Position numbers and translations under genes: made by a program
In this document: piece after piece, positions 45,674 to 53,271 of the stretch
Position numbering within the stretch: position 1 is the stretch's first letter
Layout: each line of letters opens with the position of its first letter
Assembly (NCBI RefSeq): GCF_023715565.1
Contig: NZ_JAMBOJ010000015.1
Location: 1-64,000, forward strand
DNA length: 64,000 nucleotides
From: Cytobacillus firmus
GTDB lineage: Bacteria > Bacillota > Bacilli > Bacillales > Cytobacillaceae
Direction: 5' to 3'
Notes under the pieces: generated by a model
What the model saw: the letters and a program-made list of their open reading frames with translations, nothing else
Database searches by the model: none
Told to the model about the DNA's origin: nothing

Positions 45674-45778
45674 TTATAACTTCTTCTTTGTTCTAGACTG
45701 AAAAAAGCTGACAGCTTCCAAAATAAATAATTTCTCCTGCTCACTCAGCATTGTCCAGTTTCCAGCTTTTATTTTCAT
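45674..45778 (-). CDS. Very small hypothetical protein (34 residues)
   Basis: The minus strand has GGAGGG seven bases ahead of ATG 45778, opening a 34-residue frame that begins MKIKAGNWTMLSEQEKLFIL and ends in a lysine-rich SRTKKKL. The amphipathic helix pattern and strong ribosome binding site favour a real small protein. No family recognised; regulatory microproteins of this size exist in Bacillus, but there is no specific match. Confidence 0.5.
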   Translation of the reverse strand: MKIKAGNWTMLSEQEKLFILEAVSFFQSRTKKKL

Positions 45779-46068
45779 TAGTAAGCCCTCCTCGATTTTT
45801 AATTCTCTCGTGACAAGGACATAGTTGTAAAATTCTTACTTAACTATACCGCCTTTCTGGTCACTTGAAACAACAAAAGTTTTTGCAAATTCCGACACTT
45901 ACTTTTGTAGAATAAGGACTAACTATCAGGAAAGATGTGCACTTGAAGGTATTTTGCTATAAATTGATCCGTTATTGGACCCGTTTCTCCACAATTCTAC
46001 CTATTTCCCAATATTTTGATTTTAAGTTAAAATAAAAGAATAATAGATATTTTATTGGGGGATACTTT

Positions 46069-46731
46069 ATGGGCTATCGGGTACCGCTGCTTAGAGGGTT
46101 AAAGGAACCTTATATGATCTCACATCAGCTGAGAAAAGAGGAGAGACTATCAGGGTTATGGAAGCAGATTCTGCTGATCATGCTGATGAGTGCACTGGTA
46201 TTTGGACTTAGTGCTTATTTTGGCATTGGAAGTGAGCAGGCATCAAAAAGCCTGACGGATATGTCCAGAAGTGAGTATGAACTATACAAGCTGTTCTTTG
46301 GCGGCGGACAAGTCGTTTATAGTATCATCTATGCGGCCATAATCATTTTTCTGCCATCTCTGTTATTTTGGACATTGGTAGACGTTGAATATCAAAAATT
46401 GATCAGCATTCAGCTGATGGTTATGCTAATTCTTCTAATAGAAAAAGCAATAAACATTCCACTCTTTCTTTTTCTCGGACTAAACAATGAATCATCCATA
46501 TTTTCACTTGGCATTATGGCTCAGGCTGCCTCACTTCCAGATTTGTTGGTCTATACGTTTTCTGCCATTACACTTTTCAAAATTTGGACAGTTGTCCTGC
46601 AATATAAGTATTTACGAGCCGTTTCCGAAAGAAGCCCTCGTTTTCTTATATTCATGCTGATCGGAACGCATCTGTTTTTCGTGATTGTTTCAGCTTTACT
46701 CTCATCCATTCAATTGGAAAAGTTAATTTAA
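46069..46731 (+). CDS. Yip1 domain membrane protein
   Basis: Protein of 220 residues with five hydrophobic segments after a 30-residue cytoplasmic start (about 33-50, 85-105, 115-140, 150-180 and 195-215). The spacing and sequence fit the bacterial Yip1 family. It directly precedes a HlyD-type adaptor, as YknW precedes YknX in B. subtilis, where YknWXYZ protects against the SdpC toxin. The ABC genes yknY and yknZ are not here. GGGGGA precedes ATG 46069. Confidence 0.72.
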   Translation: MGYRVPLLRGLKEPYMISHQLRKEERLSGLWKQILLIMLMSALVFGLSAYFGIGSEQASKSLTDMSRSEYELYKLFFGGGQVVYSIIYAAIIIFLPSLLFWTLVDVEYQKLISIQLMVMLILLIEKAINIPLFLFLGLNNESSIFSLGIMAQAASLPDLLVYTFSAITLFKIWTVVLQYKYLRAVSERSPRFLIFMLIGTHLFFVIVSALLSSIQLEKLI

Positions 46732-46745
46732 GTGAGGGATCTTCT

Positions 46746-47960
46746 ATGACGTGGAAAGTGAGATTGCTGATTGTTGGTGTGGCCCTATTCCTGGCTTGCA
46801 ATATTGCTCTGATTTTTTGGAAAAGCGATAAGATCAGCAGAACCTATTATATTGATGAATGGTCTGCTGTGAAAAAGCAGGATCTTCTTGAAACTATGCC
46901 GGCCAAAGGTGTTATGGCTCCAAAGGAAGAGCAGCACTTATACTATGAAAATACTACAGGCACGTTTAAGTCCTTTCTAGTAGAAAAGGGGGACGAGGTC
47001 CAGCCGGGGACAGGCTTATTCGAATACTCACCGGATGACATAGCCGTGACGAAGGAAAATTTTCAGATAGAAAAAGAAAAACTGGAACGTGAACAAATTA
47101 GCATAGAAAGTCATATCAGAGATTTGGAAAGCACGAAGAGAACGCTTGATCTAACGCCTGCAGAAGAAGATGAACCCAATCTAAACGCATATATGATTCA
47201 AACGATTGAACGCGATATCGCAGAAAAGGAGCTGCAGATCAGCAGACTTGAAAGTGAAATCCAAAAGTATGATGATATGATTTATGCTGCCGATGAAAGC
47301 CTGTCCAATTTAACAGTTGAAAGTGAAATAGCGGGAACAGTCAAAAGCATTAAGAATGACCTCACAAATCCGGTTGTAACCATAATCTCAAACGAGCAAA
47401 AGGTCGAAGGGGTTTTTACCGAGCAGGAAATTCATAAAGCTACAGAGGGAATGAAAGTATATATCATCCCAAAAGGCAGCAACAAAAAAATAGACGGAAC
47501 CCTTGAAAAAATCTTGAACTATCCAACATCAGAACCACATGCGGAAACTGAAAGCCGCTATGAGTTTACGATTGCTATGAACGAAGCACCGGAATTCGAA
47601 AGCTTTCATGGAGAGCACGTCGATTTGCGGATTGTAACGAATGAAGTGGAGAATACCCTGACGGTCCCGGTCCAAGCGGTAAAGATGGTGAAAAAAGGGG
47701 CGTATACATATGCAATTCAGCAAAACGGAAAGCTGGAAAGAAGGACAATAGAAACAGGGCTGAAAATTGGAAAGACCCAGGAAGTGAAAGAAGGGGTGGT
47801 GAAAGGGGAACTGGTTCTTCTCGACCGGCCGCCATTTCTCAAAAGCGGATTTCCATTCATCACACCATTTGAAGTGTCAAAGCTAAAAAAGAAAAACTTT
47901 ACAGAGTTAAGAAAGAAAGACATGCTGAAATACGCATCAAGAGGTTTTCTTTCCAGATAG
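46746..47960 (+). CDS. HlyD/YknX-like membrane fusion (adaptor) protein
   Basis: Protein of 404 residues: one N-terminal transmembrane helix (about 5-24), a lipoyl-like half domain (GTFKSFLVEKGDEVQPGTGLFEYSPDD), a long coiled coil at about 105-190, the second lipoyl half (VESEIAGTVKSI), then beta-barrel and C-terminal domains. It acts outside the membrane in ABC-driven export. It starts 14 bases after the Yip1 gene, and no ATPase or MacB-type permease follows. A terminator closes the pair, so the pump partners must be elsewhere. Confidence 0.82.
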   Translation: MTWKVRLLIVGVALFLACNIALIFWKSDKISRTYYIDEWSAVKKQDLLETMPAKGVMAPKEEQHLYYENTTGTFKSFLVEKGDEVQPGTGLFEYSPDDIAVTKENFQIEKEKLEREQISIESHIRDLESTKRTLDLTPAEEDEPNLNAYMIQTIERDIAEKELQISRLESEIQKYDDMIYAADESLSNLTVESEIAGTVKSIKNDLTNPVVTIISNEQKVEGVFTEQEIHKATEGMKVYIIPKGSNKKIDGTLEKILNYPTSEPHAETESRYEFTIAMNEAPEFESFHGEHVDLRIVTNEVENTLTVPVQAVKMVKKGAYTYAIQQNGKLERRTIETGLKIGKTQEVKEGVVKGELVLLDRPPFLKSGFPFITPFEVSKLKKKNFTELRKKDMLKYASRGFLSR

Positions 47961-47962
47961 AA

Positions 47963-47996
47963 ACCCAGCAGCACATAGAGCTGCTGGGTCTGTTTA
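47963..47996. terminator. Terminator between convergent genes
   Basis: Perfect arms ACCCAGCAGC and GCTGCTGGGT lie between the adaptor gene and a minus-strand gene. The T-tract is short on the plus strand (CTGTTTATG), so it is moderate. Confidence 0.7.
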
Positions 47997-47999
47997 TGT

Positions 48000-48299
48000 C
48001 TAATAAAAAGAATCTTCCTCGCCGGACCGAAACCTGAAAAGGATGCCAAAAAGCAGGAGTACAGTGGTAACCACCCACACAAACATAAAGGCAGAGCCAA
48101 GTGTAAAGTAGTTGCTCGCATAATTCATGCTTTGTTCGGTATTGACAATATAAACAAGGGGTAAGGCAGTCAAAAGGAAAAATAGGATAATCCCAGCCAG
48201 CTTGCCCGGCGTCTGATGATGGAATTTGGAATAAATTAAAAGAAGACTCATCAATAATAAAGATAAGGACAAAAATGTAATAATGCCTACGATCTCCAT
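48000..48299 (-). CDS. Small membrane protein
   Basis: Protein of 99 residues with three hydrophobic segments (about 4-23, 34-52 and 65-88) and an acidic C-terminus. AAAGGAGGAG precedes ATG 48299 on the minus strand. No family recognised. It is monocistronic and convergent with the adaptor gene. Confidence 0.65.
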   Translation of the reverse strand: MEIVGIITFLSLSLLLMSLLLIYSKFHHQTPGKLAGIILFFLLTALPLVYIVNTEQSMNYASNYFTLGSAFMFVWVVTTVLLLFGILFRFRSGEEDSFY

Positions 48300-48372
48300 T
48301 TGAGCTCCTCCTTTAGACCCCGCTACTTATATAGTATTCTTCGAGATATATGTATATTCCTTCCAAAATATG

Positions 48373-48399
48373 AAAAAAAGACACCTGTAAATAGGTGTC
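48373..48399 (-). terminator. Terminator of the wall hydrolase gene
   Basis: Arms GACACCT and AGGTGTC enclose about six bases. On the minus strand a seven-T run follows. It directly abuts the stop codon of the NlpC gene. Confidence 0.85.
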
Positions 48400-49449
48400 C
48401 TAGTAAAATCTCTTAAATCCATCAAAATGTTGCTTCCAATACGAATTATCCAGACTGGAGATTTCAACGCCTGATGAGCCGGCATGAATAAATTTATTAT
48501 TTCCAACATAGAAGCCTAAGTGTGAAATGCCTTGCTTATATGTATTCTCAAAAAATACTAAATCGCCAGGCTGTGGCGTATTCACGTAAAAAGAACGGCT
48601 GTAGTATCCTTCAGAAGAGTAGCGTGCCATATTAGAGCCTGTCTGCTTTAAGACATAATAAATGAACCCGCTGCAGTCAAAACCTGAAGGAGTTTGGCCG
48701 CCCCATAGGTAAGGAACACCAACATGCTTTTGGGCTTCAGCCAAAACCGATGCTGCAGCTCCGCTTGTCTGCTCATTATTTCCTGGCTTACTGCTGGAAA
48801 CAGATTCATTTGAATCCTTGCTTGCACTTAAGTTAAGCTTTTGTCCAATCAAGATTAAATCAGAGCTTAATTTATTCCATGTTTTAATCTGTTGAACAGT
48901 AGTCTTATATCTAGCAGCAATGGCGCTTAGCGTATCCCCGCTTTTAACTGTATATACCTCTGGACTGCTGTCATTGGAAGGTGCTGGAGTGGAACCTGTC
49001 TGGCCTTGAGTATCTCCCGAAGTGTTTCCAGCAGAATTTGAAACCTTAAAGACTTGTCCAGGATAGATCAAATGTGTGCTAAGGCCATTCCAGCTCATTA
49101 AATCTTTTAAACTTATATTATGATTCAAGGCAATTTTAGATAGAGTATCCCCGCTTTTAACGGTATAGGTTTTTGCTGTATTAGCAGGTGCTGTGGTGCT
49201 GCCTGAAGGCTGATTGGCTGCAGGCTTCTCTGCTGCTGCCCCTGGTATTTCAAGTTTTTGATTGATTGATAGAAAATCGGAATTTAAGTTATTGATTTTT
49301 TTAATATCTGTAACAGTCGTTTTGTATTTAATAGCCAGATGAAACAGGGTATCCCCTTTTTTTACTGTGTATGTATCGGCGGAAGCCTGAGAGGCAAAGG
49401 CAGAAGAAAGCATTGCTGCAGCAGCAATTGTAACCATCTGTTTTTTCAC
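48400..49449 (-). CDS. Secreted LysM-NlpC/P60 D,L-endopeptidase
   Basis: Protein of 349 residues. After a signal peptide (about 1-24) come three LysM repeats, each starting with YTVK(K/S)GDTL, near 26-70, 93-137 and 163-208, separated by Ser/Thr/Pro linkers. The NlpC/P60 domain is at about 235-349. The catalytic cysteine lies in GFDCSGFIYYV and the histidine in GISHLGFYVG. It cuts D-Glu-diaminopimelate bonds in peptidoglycan peptides, like LytE, LytF and CwlS. GTG 49449 has AAGGAGTG about nine bases upstream. Likely a cell-separation or growth hydrolase. Confidence 0.93.
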   Translation of the reverse strand: MKKQMVTIAAAAMLSSAFASQASADTYTVKKGDTLFHLAIKYKTTVTDIKKINNLNSDFLSINQKLEIPGAAAEKPAANQPSGSTTAPANTAKTYTVKSGDTLSKIALNHNISLKDLMSWNGLSTHLIYPGQVFKVSNSAGNTSGDTQGQTGSTPAPSNDSSPEVYTVKSGDTLSAIAARYKTTVQQIKTWNKLSSDLILIGQKLNLSASKDSNESVSSSKPGNNEQTSGAAASVLAEAQKHVGVPYLWGGQTPSGFDCSGFIYYVLKQTGSNMARYSSEGYYSRSFYVNTPQPGDLVFFENTYKQGISHLGFYVGNNKFIHAGSSGVEISSLDNSYWKQHFDGFKRFY

Positions 49450-49593
49450 TTTTCCGAATCACTCCTTGGACGTATTTTCGTACTATTTTATCATATATAT
49501 CGTCCAAAAAGATCATATTTTTACATGAATATACAAAAAACTAACTATTATTTTACAATAATAAGGGACTGTCGACTTATGTCGTGATGACTA

Positions 49594-50472
49594 TTAGAGA
49601 ATTTTGTCAAAGAATGTAATTTTCTCGCGAATAAAGTCATTATATCGTTCATCCCGCTGCAACCGAAAAATATCAAGAGCTTCCTCCATATACTTTTTAG
49701 CTAAAATAAACTGTTCTTTGAGCTCATAATTATAGCCAACATGATAATGGAGATGGCCCAATAGAAATAACTGATCCTTTTCTAAACAGCTTTCAATTGC
49801 CTCATGACAGAGCTTTGTAGAGTGGTCATAGTTCTTAATATCTGTATAGGCTTTGGCCGTGTTATAAAGGAGCCTGATGCGGACTGTTTCATCATTTAAA
49901 TAAATGATCCCTCCTAAATGATTTAAGGCATGAAGGAATACATCAATAGCCTCCTTGTATCTCCCAACTTCATATAGTAGAATTCCTTTACTGTTCAAAA
50001 TCTCAATTTCCTTTTCACTCCACACTTTCTCGAGTGTCAAATCGATGGCTCTATCCATATATAGAAGAGCTTCTTCAAGCAGTTGATCGACATGATATTT
50101 GTAAATCCCTTTATGCCAGAGAAGGATCTGGTAATTTCTCTTATTGGATGTAAAAAGCGGATTCCGTTCTTCCGTTTCCACAATCTCTTTTATGAGGGGG
50201 TAATCAAGTCTGCGCCTCGCTATCCTAAGCTGGTTATTAACTTCCTGTATATAATCAAGCCTCGGTGTTGTTCCATGCTCGAAAAAATAATTAATATCAA
50301 CCCCTAGCTTTTGAGAGATGAAATATAAAGTAGACGCCAAAGGGAGGACATCCCCTTTTTCAATTTTGCTTATTTGCGCCTGAGTACATATATCCTTAGC
50401 AAGATCCTTTTGAGAAAGGCCTGCTGATTTTCTCAGCTCTCGTATTTTTTTACCTATAGCAGAAAAGTCCAA
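49594..50472 (-). CDS. RRNPP-type HTH-TPR regulator (NprR/PlcR-like), copy 1
   Basis: Regulator of 292 residues. The N-terminal HTH_3 domain (IRELRKSAGLSQKDLAKDIC) at about 8-60 is followed by tetratricopeptide-like helices to the end (for example GRYKEAIDVFLHALNHLGG). This layout is that of peptide-sensing RRNPP proteins, which bind an imported oligopeptide. TTG 50472 is preferred because AGGAGG lies six to seven bases upstream; the ATG at 50535 lacks one. It is divergent from a paralogue at 51251, with a small gene between. No pheromone-like gene lies downstream of it, so its ligand could be the GIPSEH peptide or none. Confidence 0.82.
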   Translation of the reverse strand: MDFSAIGKKIRELRKSAGLSQKDLAKDICTQAQISKIEKGDVLPLASTLYFISQKLGVDINYFFEHGTTPRLDYIQEVNNQLRIARRRLDYPLIKEIVETEERNPLFTSNKRNYQILLWHKGIYKYHVDQLLEEALLYMDRAIDLTLEKVWSEKEIEILNSKGILLYEVGRYKEAIDVFLHALNHLGGIIYLNDETVRIRLLYNTAKAYTDIKNYDHSTKLCHEAIESCLEKDQLFLLGHLHYHVGYNYELKEQFILAKKYMEEALDIFRLQRDERYNDFIREKITFFDKIL

Positions 50473-50535
50473 TTGAAATCCTCCTGAAAAAATATTCTTA
50501 TAGTTATATTTACTATTAAAAATCTTTATAAACAA

Positions 50536-50795
50536 GAGGATTCACTTTGAAACCAATGGAAAACGATAAATAATCAAGAAAGCATAGATTCCGTAATAAT
50601 GCTTTAATAAAAATAGGAAGTGCATCAGGCAATAACCCTATTTGCACGAATGGAACATCCTTTTAAATCTCCAATTTTAGCCGCTTTCCATAGCAGGAGG
50701 CGGTTCTTTTTTATTGGAAAAATATTGTCAAATAACCAAAAAGGAAATAGAATAATGTCATAGGAATGAATAGGAAAATAGGAGGAGTTACAAAG
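50536..50795. other. Intergenic region between divergent regulators
   Basis: AT-rich, with a possible weak hairpin around 50680-50713 followed by CTTTTTT that may end a short leader or small RNA. The block TGGAACATCC (50651-50660) recurs at 51126-51135. Confidence 0.35.
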
Positions 50796-50948
50796 TTGCT
50801 GGATAATGAAGATCATAAGACAATAAATGCACTTTTTTTGGAGATGCTTACAAAGGTATATGAAATTGGTGTTGGCGAAAAAGAAATGAGCGTTAATAAG
50901 CTTCTATCAGAGATTGAAAATGACTTAAGAAAATTAGTGGGTAATTAA
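50796..50948 (+). CDS. Small acidic hypothetical protein (50 residues)
   Basis: The frame beginning at TTG 50796 has AGGAGGAG about seven bases upstream and encodes 50 residues, from MLDNEDHKTINALFLEMLTK to a SEIENDLRKLVGN end. It is predicted wholly helical and acidic. A longer start at ATG 50766 would place the ribosome binding site inside the gene. It sits between the two RRNPP regulators and is followed by its own terminator. Family not recognised; a small regulator or anti-factor is possible. Confidence 0.6.
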   Translation: MLDNEDHKTINALFLEMLTKVYEIGVGEKEMSVNKLLSEIENDLRKLVGN

Positions 50949-50985
50949 ACGCAGAAACCATTAAATAGACTAATAATGTTAGATT

Positions 50986-51014
50986 AACCCTCTTTTTAGC
51001 AGGGTTTTTATTTT
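50986..51014 (+). terminator. Terminator of the small gene
   Basis: Arms AACCCT and AGGGTT are followed by TTTATTTT. Confidence 0.7.
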
Positions 51015-51250
51015 GCGTAAATTACTGCTGAATGAATGGCAGTAAAGAATCTGATTTTAGGAAAAAGTGATTACAAATTTTTTATAAATAAAAGGATATT
51101 TGCTGGAACTATCGAATATATATATTGGAACATCCAATGCATCGCCTGAAACTGATTCTGTTCCTGTACACGCCTGAATCTTTATTAAAACTTTATTATA
51201 CTTTTTGTGGTAAAGTAATACTATTAATCATACTAAGTGAGGGAAAGCTG

Positions 51251-52138
51251 ATGAATTTAAGTGAGTATTTAATTGGCGACAGCTTACAATCTTTTCGTCA
51301 GTATAAAGGGTTAAGTGTTAAGGAGTTGGCAGAGGGCATATGTTCTGAGGATGATCTTATTTCTTTTGAAAGAGAGAAAGCGTATCCAAGTCTGGAAACA
51401 CTGAACCAATTAGCAAATAAAATGAATATTGATCTTACGTACTTCTTTAATATTGCCTCGAAATCCACCATAAATTATTCTACAGCTGTTATGCAGATTA
51501 TTAATAAGCACAAGCGGAATTGGAATTATCAGGCCATATACGAGATTGTGCAAAAGGAACTGGATAATCCCATTTTTCAGCCTGTCATGCTGAAGCAATT
51601 CTTAATTTGGCATCAGGGAATCTGTGTTTTTTATCTTGAGAAGGATTTTGATAAAGCAATCCAGATATTGCATGCTGCCTTAGATCTTACCAACGAAAAA
51701 AGAGTAAACTTATCGGAAAGAGAAGTCGAAATATTAGCAAGTATCGCTATTTTATATAAAGATAAAAACCATTACCATGAAGCCATCTCGATGTTCAAAA
51801 AGGCACTTAATGATTTGGAAAAGCTGCCGCATATCCTTGAAAGCAGGGGGAAAGTCAGGATCCTATTTGGGTTATCCCAGGCCTTGACAGAGATTGGGGA
51901 GTTCCAGGAATCCCTCATTTATTGCCAAAAGGGAATTGATATTTGCATCCATGAAGAAATCCAATATCTGTTTGCCAATTTACATTATCAAACTGGGGAG
52001 AATTATATAAAACTAGGCGATAAAGAAAACGGAGTAGAGTTTCTTCAAAAAGCTATTTATATACTGAAACTGCAAAATAATAAAAAATTTATCCAAATTG
52101 TAGAATCCGAAATGGAAAAATTACTCAATAAATGTTAG
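51251..52138 (+). CDS. RRNPP-type HTH-TPR regulator, copy 2, next to a pheromone-like gene
   Basis: Regulator of 295 residues with an N-terminal HTH (LQSFRQYKGLSVKELAEGIC) and C-terminal TPR-like repeats (HYHEAISMFKKALNDLEKL, FQESLIYCQKGIDICI). ATG 51251 is chosen because GAGGG lies seven bases upstream; the longer frame from 51125 is poor. The HTH differs from copy 1 (EDDLISFEREKAYPS in place of QAQISKIEKGDVLP), but the helical part is clearly related. A secreted repeat-peptide gene begins 46 bases downstream on the same strand, the regulator-pheromone order of NprR-NprX and Rap-Phr pairs. Confidence 0.87.
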   Translation: MNLSEYLIGDSLQSFRQYKGLSVKELAEGICSEDDLISFEREKAYPSLETLNQLANKMNIDLTYFFNIASKSTINYSTAVMQIINKHKRNWNYQAIYEIVQKELDNPIFQPVMLKQFLIWHQGICVFYLEKDFDKAIQILHAALDLTNEKRVNLSEREVEILASIAILYKDKNHYHEAISMFKKALNDLEKLPHILESRGKVRILFGLSQALTEIGEFQESLIYCQKGIDICIHEEIQYLFANLHYQTGENYIKLGDKENGVEFLQKAIYILKLQNNKKFIQIVESEMEKLLNKC

Positions 52139-52184
52139 TATAAAAATAATTCAATAAATTTTGAATAAGAGAGGAGTCAATGTC

Positions 52185-52415
52185 ATGAAAAAATTAGTTT
52201 TAGCTGGAGCATTGGCATTAGGGGTAATTGGAGCTGGAGCATCTTTTGCTGGGAACCAGGAGGCAGGCATTCCATCAGAGCATAGTGTTGTCACACCTGT
52301 AGAGTTGGCAGGCATTCCATCAGAACATAGTGTTGGCAAAACGATTGAGTTAGCCGGTATTCCTTCAGAACATAGTCCTGCATTTTCTACAACGGGTATT
52401 CCGTCAGAGCATTAA
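52185..52415 (+). CDS. Candidate pheromone precursor with four GIPSEH repeats
   Basis: Precursor of 76 residues. A signal peptide (about 1-23, MKKLVLAGALALGVIGAGAS then FAGN) is followed by four copies of GIPSEH at 52266, 52311, 52356 and 52395, three reading AGIPSEHS or TGIPSEH-like with linkers VVTPVEL, VGKTIEL and PAFSTT. The last copy ends exactly at the stop. Codons vary between copies (GGC/GGT; CCA/CCT/CCG; GAG/GAA) while the peptide does not, so the peptide itself appears selected. AGAGGAG precedes ATG 52185. By analogy with Phr peptides it would be secreted, cut, re-imported and bound by the 51251 product. Mature length is unknown. Confidence 0.8.
   Translation: MKKLVLAGALALGVIGAGASFAGNQEAGIPSEHSVVTPVELAGIPSEHSVGKTIELAGIPSEHSPAFSTTGIPSEH
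52266..52412 (+). repeat. Four in-frame GIPSEH-coding repeats
   Basis: Copies are at 52266-52286, 52311-52331, 52356-52376 (each GIPSEHS) and 52395-52412 (GIPSEH then stop). The first three lie exactly 45 bases apart, so the unit is 15 codons; the last step is 39 bases. Linkers diverge while the core is identical at protein level. Confidence 0.9.
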
Positions 52416-52426
52416 AATTGATTTAC

Positions 52427-52453
52427 AAGCGGGGGATATCCCCGCTTTTTTTT
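52427..52453 (+). terminator. Terminator of the regulator-peptide unit
   Basis: The palindrome AAGCGGGGGATATCCCCGCT is followed by eight T residues, ending the transcript 12 bases after the peptide gene. Confidence 0.92.
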
Positions 52454-52573
52454 GTTTTGCGTTATGCTTAAAAATAACCCAGCTAAAATATTGGTATAAG
52501 TTAAACTTTTTTCCACAAAAAAGGAAAAATGTATTATTAGAATCTTGTTGAATTTTTATTATGTAAGATAGCA

Positions 52574-52600
52574 AAAATCCTATTCAAAGAATAGGATTTT
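52574..52600. terminator. Hairpin, possible terminator of the 52668 gene
   Basis: Perfect 12-base arms (AAATCCTATTC type, 52574-52585 and 52589-52600) with a three-base loop. The minus-strand reading is followed by TTTGC, so it may end the small membrane-protein transcript. Confidence 0.6.
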
Positions 52601-52667
52601 ATTGCCAATATGTATGGATTAATCCTTTGTCTGTAAATCTATTAATATAGAAATCAATTAATGCGGA

Positions 52668-52952
52668 TCAGGCAACAATTTGTTTCTGCACCAATAATGT
52701 TTTATCGTTGTCACTAACAGGCTCGTATCCTTTTTCAATATAACTGATTACAGTTTTTTTATTGGCAGTCCAGCACTGTGCTAATCCCCAAATTCCAAGA
52801 GTAATAGGATTTAAAAAGAACCATTTTGCTACTTCTCCCCACTGCCCCCTAAACATTGCGACCCAGCCGCCGAAGAAGAAAGTAGTCCACGAGAATCCGA
52901 CCTTTAATTCTTTCACCACTCCACCTTGATTTTTCAACTTTACTTTAGCCAT
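52668..52952 (-). CDS. HrgC-like small membrane protein
   Basis: Protein of 94 residues: a soluble start MAKVKLKNQGGVVKELKVGF, then two hydrophobic segments (about 22-36 and 45-62, rich in Trp and Phe), then a polar tail. The KVGFSWTTFFFGGWVAMFRG string is typical of HrgC/DUF2628-like small membrane proteins; function unknown. GGAGGTGAAATT precedes ATG 52952 on the minus strand. Confidence 0.65.
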   Translation of the reverse strand: MAKVKLKNQGGVVKELKVGFSWTTFFFGGWVAMFRGQWGEVAKWFFLNPITLGIWGLAQCWTANKKTVISYIEKGYEPVSDNDKTLLVQKQIVA

Positions 52953-53271
52953 AATTTCACCTCCAAACTTTTAATTAAAAATAGCATCTTATCATCGGGA
53001 AAAATAAGTAATAATTACTATGATATTATACCTAATAGCGCGAGAGTAAACTAGGGTATTTTTGATTTTTTTCTAAATTTTACTTATTTTACCTTAATAT
53101 TTTCTTTTTTGGCTTGATAATAAGGAACAGTTTCATTCAAGGGCAGAATTTTTCTGTCCTTTTCTATTTAAGGCTAAGACAAAAGTTGCATTTAAAATGA
53201 AAGAAGGATTTATGAAAGAAAAGAAGAACATCTCCCTATAGAGCAAAAGTTCCAGACAAAGGGGAATCTTC
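52953..53271 (+). other. Leader region with hairpin and T-tract upstream of the two-component operon
   Basis: AT-rich. At 53140-53160 the arms AGGGCAGAA and TTCTGTCCT pair (G-T allowed) and are followed by TTTTCTATTT, resembling an intrinsic terminator with no gene in front. It could be an attenuator or the end of a short RNA. Confidence 0.45.

Noticed and set aside
50620..50713. Possible riboswitch ahead of the 50-residue gene
   Set aside because: A weak stem and T-run are present, but no conserved aptamer core of any class I know could be recognised.
50651..51137. Shared TGGAACATCC near both RRNPP regulators as a common operator
   Set aside because: A shared 10-mer between two regions of this size is fairly likely by chance, and only the second copy is palindromic (TTGGA-ACA-TCCAA).
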